A stretch of DNA of 64,000 bases from Lachnospiraceae bacterium (GTDB lineage Bacteria > Bacillota > Clostridia > Lachnospirales > Lachnospiraceae). Made by a program: the position numbers and the translations under genes. The first letter of the stretch is position 1, and each line of letters opens with the position of its first letter. The stretch is taken from positions 23,350 through 87,349 of the forward strand of contig JAKSRW010000007.1 of assembly GCA_024403355.1 (NCBI GenBank), written 5' to 3'. A model generated the notes under the pieces. It was given only the letters and a program-made list of their open reading frames with translations. It was not told the DNA's origin and did no database searches. Below are positions 25,019 through 34,015 of the stretch, piece after piece.

Positions 25019-28000
25019 ATGAAATATTGTATCAGTTGTGGAAGTAAAAATTCAGACGGAGCAAGATTTTGTTTTAATTGCGGCAATCAGGGTTTCAGGG
25101 GGAATAATGCCTCCGGTCCGGGACTGAATAATTCTGCGGGACTTATGGCCGGCAGGAATGGTCTGCCGAAGAATCCCAATGCGCCTCAGGGACTTATGAG
25201 GAATGCGGCAGCCGGAAATAATTCTGATAATAGAGCTAATAATACAGCAAATACAGGGGCAGCAGGCAATGCCGACAGCAAGCCCTTTGACATTAATGAA
25301 ACAGCCAGAAAGCTTGAGGCAGCGGCAAATATGGTTGATGCCATTAATCGCGGCGAGGATGTTCAGATTCCCGTGAATAAGCCTGCAGACAATAAGCCTG
25401 CAGCGCCTGTGCCCGAGCCTAAAGCAGAGGAGCCTGCAAAGCCTTTATTCCCCTGGCAGAAGCATCTTTATGATGATCTGGGCTCTGATGACATGGTTAC
25501 TTTTGATGACTATGAGCCCCTTGGCGCTGCGCACAAGGAGGAGCCTGCACCTGCGGCAGCAGAAGCTGATGAGGATTTATTTCCCTGGACACATGACCTT
25601 TATGCGGCTGCGGCAGCATATAAGAAAAAGTCCGGTATCAATGATGATGAGATTCCTGCATTTGCAAGGATTTCTAATCCTGCAAGCGCTGTAGAGAATA
25701 CAAATGCGGCAGCAAACAGAGCGGTGAATACTCCTGTGAACAGGCCTGCAGAGGCAAATGTAAACAGAACTGCAGAAACAGCTGCAAACAGAACAGCAGA
25801 AACACCTGCAAACAGACCCGCAGAGGTGGCAGCAAACAGAGAAGCAAAGATGAACCGGACTTCTAATAATACTGCAGACGAGAAGCCTGCGACAGCAACC
25901 GGTATGAGTACTTCTGTAAATGCGGCTGCCGGTGCAAATTCAGCTAATAATACAGCTGATAAAAATCCTGTGGCATCGACCAATACGGGTATTCCTGTAA
26001 ATACAGCTAATAATACAGCGGATAAAAAGCCTGCGACATCAGCCGATATGGGTACACGTCCCGGAAGATTTTTCGATGCCTGGGTAAGTGAGGATATAGA
26101 TGACGATGATGATGAGAATTCAATAGAAGTTCAGCTGCGCCGTGAAATAATGGCAAAGAAAGCAGCTGAGGCAGCGGCTGCAGCAGCGGCAGCAGAGGCC
26201 GCAGAAGCAGAAAAAGCAGCGGCGGAGGCTCTTGCGGAAGAGGATGCTAAAAATGCGGCAGCAGAAGAGCAGGCTGAGGATTCAGTCAGAGTAATCGAAG
26301 TTGAAAACCTGCAGACCACTGTCGAAGAGGCAGAGCCGGCAGAGACTGCAGAGAATACGGATGTTATTCCTGAAACGGTCACTTTCGATGCTCAGGCCTT
26401 TGAGATTCCTGCCGGCGCATTTGATGAGATTGCCGAGGAGGCTGATTTCTCTTTTGATTCAGTAATCACGGAAAATAATGCAGAAGCTGCAGTAGCTGAG
26501 ACAATTAACGCGACAGCTGAGGCAACTGAAAATGTAAATGAAGCAGTGGAAGCAGCAGAAAATGTTGCCGGTGAGGCTGCCGGCGAGGCATCAGAGGCCG
26601 TAGAAGCAGCAGTGGAGGAGGCTGCCGGCGAGGCAGCAGAGGCTGTAGAAGCAGCAGTGGAAGAGGCTGCCGGCGAGGCTGCAGAGACTGTAGAAGCAGC
26701 AGTGGAAGAGGCTGCCGGCGAGGTAGCAGAGACTGTAGAAGCAGCAGTGGAAGAGGCTGCCGGCGAGGCATCAGAGGCCGTAGAAGCAGCAGTGGAAGAG
26801 GCTGCCGGTGAGGCAGCAGAGACTGTAGAAGCAGCAGTGGAAGAGGCTGCCGGCGAGACAGCAGAGAATGCAGAAACAGCTGTGGCTGAGGCCGGAAATG
26901 CTGCAGTAGAAACGGCAGAGACAGCAGAGAATGTTCAGGATAAAACGGAAGCACTTGACAGAGATTCAATTCTTGCAAGTGCAGAAGAAGCCGGAGTGTT
27001 TGCGAAGGACTCAAAACGCGAAGATGATGAAGATGACGGTTTAGGATATTTTGTGCTTAACCGTAAGAGACGAGGAGTATCTTCAGAAGCGATTGCTGCC
27101 GCAGAGGCGGTAATCAGCAGCATGGATAACAGACCGGCCAAGACTATTGCGGCACAGGCGGCAGAACTTGCAGATGCAGCAGAAAAGAATTCAGCTGAAG
27201 CAGCAGACGAAGCAGCAGAGAACGTGGCTGAGGCAGTGGCTGAAGCAGCAAAAGAGAGCGCGGAGTCAGTAGCTGAGAATGCGGTTGAGACAGTAGCCGA
27301 AGTAGTAGAGAATGCAGCTGAAACAGTAGCTGTAGCAACAGAAGACGTTACTGAAGCGGTGGCTGGGTTAGCAGAGACCGCTGAAGCAACCGTAGAAGAA
27401 AGCTCTGAATCAGTAGAGAATGCAACAGAAACCGCAGAGTCTGTAGTTGAGGCAGCAGAGAATTCTGCAGCTGAAAACATAGAGAACGTAGCAGATACAG
27501 CGGAAGCAGCCGTAGAGGAGGTTGCAGAATCAGTAGCAGAGAATACAACTGAAACAGTAGCTGAAACAGCAGAGTCTGTAGTTGAGGCAGCAGAGAATTC
27601 TGTAGCAGAAAACATAGAGAACGCAACAGAGACAGCGGAAGCGGTAGCAGAGGAGGCCACAGAAGCCGCAGAGAATGCAGCTGAAACAGTAGCTGAACAG
27701 GCAGAAAACGTAGCAGAAGCCGGAGATAAGAAGCCGGAAATCACAGATGAGACCGAAGTTGAAATGCTCTTTTCTGCAGCAATGGCTGAAATACGTGGTC
27801 ATATGGAGAATAGAGATTCTGACAGGGAAGCTCGTAGAATGGCAAAGAAGGCAGCTGCAGAGAAGAAAGCTGAGGCAGATACAAAGCCTGTAGAGAAACC
27901 TAAGACAGAAGCCGAGGCTACAGAGCAGAAGCCCGAGACAGAAGCCCAGGCTACAGAGCAGAAGCCCAGGACAGAGGCCGAGGCTGCAGAGCAGAAGCCC

Positions 28001-30409
28001 GAGACAGAGGCCGAGGCTACAGAGCAGAAGCCTAAGACAGAAACCGAGGCTACAGAGCAGAAGCCCGAGACAGAGGCCCAGCCTGCAGAGCAGGAGAATG
28101 TTTCTTGGGATTCAAATCAAAAGAATCCTGATAAAAAGAATAACGATAACCAGAAGGCTGATAATCAGAAAAATGGCCGCAATACCTTCTTCATTTCTGT
28201 TCGTGAGGGCAAAAATAAGAAGGGCAAGCAGCCCGCGCAGGATAATAAGCCTGCAGCAAAGCCTCCCGTACCCAAGAAAACTCTTGAGGAGATTCTTAAC
28301 AAGAATTACACGATTCTTAACGAAATCGGTTCCGGCGAGAAGACTGCCTTCAGAGCTATGCATAAGACTATGGGCAAGCAGGTTGTCATTAAAAAGGTTC
28401 ATACTCAGATTGACAATATGATGAATATCAAGGATGCAATCGAGGCTATGAAGGGTATGAGCCATGAATCATTGCCCAAGGTTATTGAATATATCCAGGC
28501 TGAGGGAGATATTTACTCAGTTATGGAATATGTTGAGGGAACCTCACTTTTCAAGCTGATGAACAACGGACAGAAGTTCACTGAAGTACAGATTAAAAAG
28601 TGGGCATTACAGATTTGTGATGCACTTCGTTATCTGCACAGCTTTGTTCCCGTTATAATTCATGCGGATATCAAGCCTTCAAATATTATTCTGACACAGA
28701 ATAACAGAGTTGTGCTTATCGATTTTAACCCTGCAACGATAGACAGTAACGGTACACACGTAATCAGCTATTCAGACGGATATTCGCCCGCTGAACAGTA
28801 TGAATTCCAGTCAGCAAATGTTTATTCGGTAAGCGGCAGATTCGATGACAGATATTCGAAGGATCTGGTTACAAGACCTGACGGAATAACCAATATTCAG
28901 CCCGGAACCACCTATGAGGGTTCATCGAGAGCATATGCTGTGGTAACAGAGCGCTCAGATATTTACAGCGTTGGTGCAACCTTATATTTCCTGCTTACCG
29001 GACAGAAGCCTGAATCAGCCCTTGAGACAATTACACCGGTAAATAAGCTTGGGGCAAAAATCAGCGGCAAGTGGGCAAGAATCATAAGAAAGTGTATGGA
29101 TAAGGATCCCAAACGCAGATATCAGACTGCAAAGGAGCTGAATGATGCGATTAAGGGCGGCGCACTTGTAAGCAAAAAGATGGCGGTTATGATTGCGTCA
29201 ATTATCGGAATTGCCGCAGTTTGTACACTTGTATTCTTCCTGATTAATAATGCCAGTACAAGTAATAATAAGCATCACAATAATTATAATGTCGGTTCTG
29301 TAAGCAATGTTTCGGCTGATAAGACAGATGATGTTCAGCCTACAGAAAGTCTGACAGCAGATGATAATGATGGCAGCGGTGAAGCTGTCACAGCTGAACC
29401 TACCGTAGCTCCCGAGCCTACAGAAGCTCCTGCTATTACAGAAGCAGCTGAGCCTACAGAGGCTGCCGAAATTACGGATACTCCCGAGCCCACAGAGGCA
29501 GCTGAAATTACAGAGACTCCCGAACCTACAGAGATTCCTGAGCCTACAGCAACACCTGCGCCTACAGCAACACCGATGCCTACAGCGACACCCGAGCCTA
29601 CGGCAACACCGATGCCCACAGCGACACCTGAGCCTACGGCAACGCCTGAGCCCACGGCAACGCCTGCGCCTACGGCGACACCGGTTCCGACAGCAGCACC
29701 TATAGTCGTACCTGATTACAGTGCAAACTCAATCAGCATAGTTACAACTGACGGTGAGCTCAAGAGCTTCAGTGTTGGTTCGGTTAATATCAATCCCGAG
29801 GATGTTGAGAAGGTTTACTTCGGCGGATATGCAACAAAGCTCATCACTGACACTAATGTTATTCAGAAGCTTAAGTCTTCAGGTGCACTTGATGATGATC
29901 CTATTGCTACAATCGGCGGAAAGAAGTATTCTAAGGTTAATTACAAGAGAGCAGACGGAACTCGCGAGCCTATCTATTTCGAATATGCGCCTATCGAGTG
30001 GACCGCTGTCAGCTGTGATTCAAGCACAGTGACACTTGTGGCAGATAAGATTATCGACTACGAGAAGGCTTCTGAGGTTAGAGACTGGACGGGAAGCTAC
30101 TTTGAGGCTACAGCCTTTACAAAGAATGAAAAGGGCCTGCTCAGAGGAGATGTTACACTGCTTTCTGTATCAGAAGCAAAGAGCGGCATGTATGCACTGG
30201 CATTGAGCTATACGGATTACGCAAGAATGGGTAAGAACTTCGGCAATGCTTCATACGATGCAGCTATTTCTGCCGGCTGGTGGCTGAGAGCAGATGGTTC
30301 AAGCTCTGTCAAGGGTGATTATGTAGATAATACAGGAAGCGTATCAAAGACTTCATCTTCCGATGACAGACAGGGACTTCGACCTGTAATTAAGATTAAG
30401 GTAAAATAA
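25019..30409 (+). CDS. Giant zinc-ribbon / Ser-Thr kinase / TM / DUF6273-like receptor 1
   Basis: 1796 residues. An N-terminal zinc ribbon (CISCG, CFNCG) is followed by about 1060 residues of low-complexity Ala/Glu/Asn sequence. A protein kinase domain lies at about 1095-1385, a membrane helix at about 1388-1410, an outer PTATPEPTATP linker at about 1450-1560 and a C-terminal domain at about 1565-1796 resembling DUF6273 (APIEWTAVS, LVADKIIDY, GWWLRADG, GLRPVIKI). Kinase Lys is in VVIKKV and the catalytic loop reads HADIKPSN. The magnesium motif is DFN instead of DFG. This is a bacterial receptor-kinase layout; ligand and substrates are unknown. The start has GGAGAG six bases upstream. Confidence 0.85.
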   Translation: MKYCISCGSKNSDGARFCFNCGNQGFRGNNASGPGLNNSAGLMAGRNGLPKNPNAPQGLMRNAAAGNNSDNRANNTANTGAAGNADSKPFDINETARKLEAAANMVDAINRGEDVQIPVNKPADNKPAAPVPEPKAEEPAKPLFPWQKHLYDDLGSDDMVTFDDYEPLGAAHKEEPAPAAAEADEDLFPWTHDLYAAAAAYKKKSGINDDEIPAFARISNPASAVENTNAAANRAVNTPVNRPAEANVNRTAETAANRTAETPANRPAEVAANREAKMNRTSNNTADEKPATATGMSTSVNAAAGANSANNTADKNPVASTNTGIPVNTANNTADKKPATSADMGTRPGRFFDAWVSEDIDDDDDENSIEVQLRREIMAKKAAEAAAAAAAAEAAEAEKAAAEALAEEDAKNAAAEEQAEDSVRVIEVENLQTTVEEAEPAETAENTDVIPETVTFDAQAFEIPAGAFDEIAEEADFSFDSVITENNAEAAVAETINATAEATENVNEAVEAAENVAGEAAGEASEAVEAAVEEAAGEAAEAVEAAVEEAAGEAAETVEAAVEEAAGEVAETVEAAVEEAAGEASEAVEAAVEEAAGEAAETVEAAVEEAAGETAENAETAVAEAGNAAVETAETAENVQDKTEALDRDSILASAEEAGVFAKDSKREDDEDDGLGYFVLNRKRRGVSSEAIAAAEAVISSMDNRPAKTIAAQAAELADAAEKNSAEAADEAAENVAEAVAEAAKESAESVAENAVETVAEVVENAAETVAVATEDVTEAVAGLAETAEATVEESSESVENATETAESVVEAAENSAAENIENVADTAEAAVEEVAESVAENTTETVAETAESVVEAAENSVAENIENATETAEAVAEEATEAAENAAETVAEQAENVAEAGDKKPEITDETEVEMLFSAAMAEIRGHMENRDSDREARRMAKKAAAEKKAEADTKPVEKPKTEAEATEQKPETEAQATEQKPRTEAEAAEQKPETEAEATEQKPKTETEATEQKPETEAQPAEQENVSWDSNQKNPDKKNNDNQKADNQKNGRNTFFISVREGKNKKGKQPAQDNKPAAKPPVPKKTLEEILNKNYTILNEIGSGEKTAFRAMHKTMGKQVVIKKVHTQIDNMMNIKDAIEAMKGMSHESLPKVIEYIQAEGDIYSVMEYVEGTSLFKLMNNGQKFTEVQIKKWALQICDALRYLHSFVPVIIHADIKPSNIILTQNNRVVLIDFNPATIDSNGTHVISYSDGYSPAEQYEFQSANVYSVSGRFDDRYSKDLVTRPDGITNIQPGTTYEGSSRAYAVVTERSDIYSVGATLYFLLTGQKPESALETITPVNKLGAKISGKWARIIRKCMDKDPKRRYQTAKELNDAIKGGALVSKKMAVMIASIIGIAAVCTLVFFLINNASTSNNKHHNNYNVGSVSNVSADKTDDVQPTESLTADDNDGSGEAVTAEPTVAPEPTEAPAITEAAEPTEAAEITDTPEPTEAAEITETPEPTEIPEPTATPAPTATPMPTATPEPTATPMPTATPEPTATPEPTATPAPTATPVPTAAPIVVPDYSANSISIVTTDGELKSFSVGSVNINPEDVEKVYFGGYATKLITDTNVIQKLKSSGALDDDPIATIGGKKYSKVNYKRADGTREPIYFEYAPIEWTAVSCDSSTVTLVADKIIDYEKASEVRDWTGSYFEATAFTKNEKGLLRGDVTLLSVSEAKSGMYALALSYTDYARMGKNFGNASYDAAISAGWWLRADGSSSVKGDYVDNTGSVSKTSSSDDRQGLRPVIKIKVK
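26580..26875 (+). repeat. 45-base coding tandem repeat (Ala/Glu-rich)
   Basis: About six near-identical 45-base units encode AVEAAVEEAAGEAAE with few substitutions. Similar but more diverged Ala/Glu/Val sequence continues to about 27720. Probably helical linker in the kinase receptor. The low divergence suggests recent expansion. Confidence 0.8.
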
Positions 30410-30422
30410 ATATTATTTGATT

Positions 30423-30446
30423 ACCCACTGTCGTAAGGCGGTGGGT
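30423..30446 (+). promoter_or_regulatory. Conserved leader-type hairpin, copy 2
   Basis: ACCCACTGTC-GTAA-GGCGGTGGGT, ten paired bases (two T-G) with a GNRA loop. It lies 14 bases after the receptor-1 stop and about 120 bases before the next gene, with no T-run. Unlike copies 1 and 3 it has no good promoter upstream. The rest of 30447-30567 holds two short hairpins, GACAGG / CCTGTC and GCCT / AGGC, and no clear promoter. Confidence 0.5.
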
Positions 30447-30567
30447 AGTTAATTGTTTGAAGGGACAGGAATGACCTGTCTTTGGCCTGATTTAGGCAAA
30501 TATAAAGTATAAGCTGATTGCTTTGCTTTTTGAAAAATATGCAGAATAAGAAAATGGGAAAGAAAAT

Positions 30568-32616
30568 ATGGATCGTAAAGCACTGAAAAAGCGTGCACGG
30601 GGAATTTTAAAGACACATTACGGACTGCTGGTTGTGTTATTTATCATCAGTTCAATAATAGGTGTAGAAAATGCATCCTCGGTGCATGGTGTACTGACTA
30701 CAATGTCGAATATCAGCAGGCAGCAGGCACATACCCTTGAGGGATATTCGAGAACTGTTCTTGACCGCCGTTTCACGGGTTACGGTGACATTTTGAAATA
30801 TTTTACAAACGGGTTTTCTGATGACAGGGTACTCAACAGCGCTATGGATATCCAAAACAAGATTCAGGAGGGCATTCATAGCGGAACTCAGGTCATATCG
30901 GATGCGCTGACAGATTCGCCGGAGAATCTGGGGGAAAATCTGAAGGACGGCAAGGATATAATCGTTGACAGTATTTCCGAAATCAGAGAAAATATGGCGG
31001 ATATTACCGAACATATTTCGGAGAGCGCTAAAAATGTAAATGATGAACGCAAGACCGAATATATCGGTCCTGTGGAAGTAAGCACACATGACGGCGTTAT
31101 GGCGGATATTGTAAATACGCTTACGTCAGGGCTTATTTTCAATAAGATTTTTACCGGTATTGTTTCGATTATCGGAAATGAAAGCTGGGCCGCTATTATA
31201 TTTCTGGTGATGCTTTTATTGCTGGCAATGTTCATATGGGTATTTATAGTCAGACTTTTTCTGGTTATCACAAGACGATTTATTCTTGAGGCCAGAATAT
31301 ATAAAACAGTTCCGATCAGACGCTGGCTTTTTCTGGCCCGCACACTGAAATGGTTCCATTCTGCCTGGGTACTTTTGGTCAGCACACTGGTGACCGTACT
31401 TTGGTCACTGACCATTGTCGGCGGAATTATAAAGTATTACCAATACCGTATGATTCCTTACATTTTGGCGGAAAATCCCGCAGTCGGTGTCCGTGAGGCG
31501 ATGAAGCTTTCAAATGAAATGACCTATCGTCACAAGATGGAGTGTTTTAAGCTGGATTTGTCATTTGTAGGCTGGAAGATAATCGGAATTCTGAGTCTGG
31601 GCATTGTGGATGTTTTCTATGTTAACCCTTATATAGGGGCTGCAATGGGTGAGTATTATGTGTATCTTCGTGAGAATGCGAAGAAGAGAAAGCTTTTGCA
31701 TGCAGACCTGTTAAATGACAGATACCTCTATGAAAAGGCAGGAGAGGAAGAGCTCAGAGCGGCTTACAGTGATTCGATAGAACTCATGGAAAATCCGATG
31801 GAGCAGCCGCCCGAACAGTCCGGCTTTGGCGGATTTATGTCAAAGTATTTCGGAGTTGTTTTATTTGCGGATAAGAATGAAAAACAGCGCTGTGAGTATG
31901 AGCAGCAGCAGTTAAAAATTAAGTCTGTTAAAGCGCTTCTGGACGGTCAGCTGTATCCCTTCAGACTTTTCCCGGAATACAGAAAAAGCCTGATGTCACG
32001 TATAAAGAAGCTCCCGAAATTCGAGTTTCTGCATTACACAAGAAGGTATTCAATATGGTCAATGGTAATCATGTTCTTTATTTTCTGCATGGTGGGCTGG
32101 CTCTGGGAGGTATCGTTCTATCTTTACGAAGAGGGTGTATTTATCAACCGGGGAGTGCTGAACGGCCCCTGGCTGCCTATTTACGGAAGCGGAGCAATAC
32201 TTATTCTGATGGCGCTTTACCGCTTCAGACATAAGATTCTGCAGGAGTTTTTCGCAATTATTATTTTGTGCGGATTTTTGGAATATACGACTGCGTGGGC
32301 GCTTGATTATCTCTTTGACACAAAATGGTGGGATTACACCGGATATTTTATAAATATTCAGGGGCGTATCTGCGCAGAGGGCCTGCTGCTGTTCGCTGTA
32401 GGAGGAACCGCTGTCGTATATCTTATGGCACCGATTATAGATAATCTGCTGCAAAAGGTCAGACTCAGAATACTTGCACCAATCTGTATTGTGCTTCTTC
32501 TGGCATTTATCGGTGATTTGGTTTATTCAAATTCGCACCCTAATACCGGACATGGTATTACGGAATATCAGTGGGACTGGCTCGAGGAGATACCTGAGCA
32601 GTCTGTCGGAAAATGA
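30568..32616 (+). CDS. DUF975-CmpB fusion membrane protein
   Basis: 682 residues. The first about 370 match the DUF975 layout: a basic start (MDRKALKKRARGILKTHYG), a membrane helix, an amphipathic insert, then helices with YYQYRMIPYILAENP and a YYVYLRENAKKR end. The C-terminal about 490-660 resemble the CmpB-type ABC-permease-like family (VGWLWEVSFYLYEEG, NRGVLNGPWLPIYGSG). Both families are membrane proteins of unknown role. One protein carrying both looks like a gene fusion. It overlaps or nearly touches the phosphoesterase gene, so they are co-expressed, and both lie between the two receptor kinases. Confidence 0.75.
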   Translation: MDRKALKKRARGILKTHYGLLVVLFIISSIIGVENASSVHGVLTTMSNISRQQAHTLEGYSRTVLDRRFTGYGDILKYFTNGFSDDRVLNSAMDIQNKIQEGIHSGTQVISDALTDSPENLGENLKDGKDIIVDSISEIRENMADITEHISESAKNVNDERKTEYIGPVEVSTHDGVMADIVNTLTSGLIFNKIFTGIVSIIGNESWAAIIFLVMLLLLAMFIWVFIVRLFLVITRRFILEARIYKTVPIRRWLFLARTLKWFHSAWVLLVSTLVTVLWSLTIVGGIIKYYQYRMIPYILAENPAVGVREAMKLSNEMTYRHKMECFKLDLSFVGWKIIGILSLGIVDVFYVNPYIGAAMGEYYVYLRENAKKRKLLHADLLNDRYLYEKAGEEELRAAYSDSIELMENPMEQPPEQSGFGGFMSKYFGVVLFADKNEKQRCEYEQQQLKIKSVKALLDGQLYPFRLFPEYRKSLMSRIKKLPKFEFLHYTRRYSIWSMVIMFFIFCMVGWLWEVSFYLYEEGVFINRGVLNGPWLPIYGSGAILILMALYRFRHKILQEFFAIIILCGFLEYTTAWALDYLFDTKWWDYTGYFINIQGRICAEGLLLFAVGGTAVVYLMAPIIDNLLQKVRLRILAPICIVLLLAFIGDLVYSNSHPNTGHGITEYQWDWLEEIPEQSVGK

Positions 32617-32636
32617 CTGAAGAATTAGGAGAGAAA

Positions 32637-33836
32637 ATGTTAGCTGTTATATTAAGTCCTTTATATTTTTTCGGAACATGGCTTATTGCTTTTATGTTCT
32701 GGCGCCTGCTGAAGGCTATTTCGGAAAAACTGAACAGAGGCGTGGTTAAGCTTGCCGTAGGTCTCGTTTTCGGACTGGCTTCCGCATTGCTGCCGATAGG
32801 ATTCTTTCTTCCGGAGGGAAAAGTAAAGTATCTGCTTCAGCACTGGGGAAGTGCCTGGATGGGCTTTTTAATGTTTTCAATGGCACCTGCCTTTCTTTAT
32901 CTGATTTACTGTCTTATTTGGAAAATATGCAAACGCAGAAACGGCGTGACGGAGGGCATGAAGCGTTCGAGAGTCGTGGCAATCGCGGCTGCAACTGTAG
33001 GTGCCGCATTTACGCTGATTGCAGGATTCGTGGGAATTGTTAATGCTACGAAGATTGAGACAACACGCTATTTTGTCACGGCTGAAAAAAAGTCGTCAAA
33101 GCTTGATGATTTAAAGATAGTGATGGCTGCGGATATGCATATGGGCGTGAATATCGGTGTTCCTGAAATGCGGAAAATGCTTGCTTCGATTAATGCCTGC
33201 GAGCCGGATATTGTGGTATTCTGCGGTGATATTTTCGATAATAATTACGAAGCACTTGATGATCCGGAGGAGCTTAAAAGCATCCTGAAGTCCATAAAAA
33301 GTAAATATGGTGTATTTGCATGTTATGGCAATCATGATATAAAAGAGCCTGTGCTTGCGGGATTTACCTTCGATCCGGATGGAGTGAAGGAGAGCGACCC
33401 CAGAATGGATGCGCTTCTTGAAGAGGCGGGTGTAAAGCTGCTGATGGATGAGGCGGTATTGATTGATGACAGCTTTTATGTATACGGAAGACCTGATTAC
33501 GCAAAGCCCGGCCGTGGTATTGCGCAGCGTAAGAGTGCAAAGGAGCTGATGGCAGAACTGGGGAGTGATTATCCGGTTATTGTGCTGGATCATGAGCCGC
33601 GGGAGCAGAAGGAGCTTGCAGAGGCCGGTGTAGATATTGACCTTTGCGGACATACTCATGACGGACAGATTTTTCCGGCGACCATTATTGTGAATCTGGT
33701 TTATGACAATGCGTACGGTTTAAAAAAATATGGGAATATGAGTAATATAGTTACTTCGGGTGTGGGTCTGTTCGGACCTTATATGAGAGTCGGAACAATT
33801 GCTGAGATTTGTGAGATTGAAGTCAGCTTTAAGTAA
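32637..33836 (+). CDS. Membrane-bound metallophosphoesterase
   Basis: 399 residues: about four N-terminal membrane helices, then a calcineurin-like phosphodiesterase domain with all metal-binding motifs. These are DMHMG near 164, CGDIFDNN near 196, YGNHD near 231, LDHEP near 317 and CGHTHDG near 338. Related enzymes act on nucleotides, phosphoproteins or lipid-linked phosphates; the substrate here cannot be read. The ATG at 32637 follows AGGAG by five bases and is preferred over the ATG at 32613, which overlaps the previous stop and lacks an SD. Confidence 0.85.
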   Translation: MLAVILSPLYFFGTWLIAFMFWRLLKAISEKLNRGVVKLAVGLVFGLASALLPIGFFLPEGKVKYLLQHWGSAWMGFLMFSMAPAFLYLIYCLIWKICKRRNGVTEGMKRSRVVAIAAATVGAAFTLIAGFVGIVNATKIETTRYFVTAEKKSSKLDDLKIVMAADMHMGVNIGVPEMRKMLASINACEPDIVVFCGDIFDNNYEALDDPEELKSILKSIKSKYGVFACYGNHDIKEPVLAGFTFDPDGVKESDPRMDALLEEAGVKLLMDEAVLIDDSFYVYGRPDYAKPGRGIAQRKSAKELMAELGSDYPVIVLDHEPREQKELAEAGVDIDLCGHTHDGQIFPATIIVNLVYDNAYGLKKYGNMSNIVTSGVGLFGPYMRVGTIAEICEIEVSFK

Positions 33837-33897
33837 TCAGGCAAAAATGCCTGATGAATCAATCTGCGGTTTTGTTGATTGATATTTTGATTATTAG

Positions 33898-33926
33898 TTG
33901 ATTTTTGGGCAAAAAGATGCTAAACT
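33898..33926 (+). promoter_or_regulatory. Promoter of receptor kinase 2
   Basis: TTGATT, 17 bases, TAAACT; same hexamers and spacing as at 289-317. Upstream, CAGGCA-AAAA-TGCCTG (33839-33854) is a hairpin without T-run that may weakly end the phosphoesterase transcript. Confidence 0.55.
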
Positions 33927-34015
33927 GTTAGTATAAGTATGCTATTCTGTCAGGGGTGTCGGCTTTTCTACCTCTGATACTAAAATACCTTACAAGGAAA
34001 GGCATGGATATTTCT

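Noticed and set aside
26505..27802. Open frames on the minus strand (up to 269 codons) opposite the Ala/Glu repeat
   Set aside because: Shadow of the repetitive plus-strand gene; Leu/Pro/Arg or Ser/Ala nonsense composition and no start signals.
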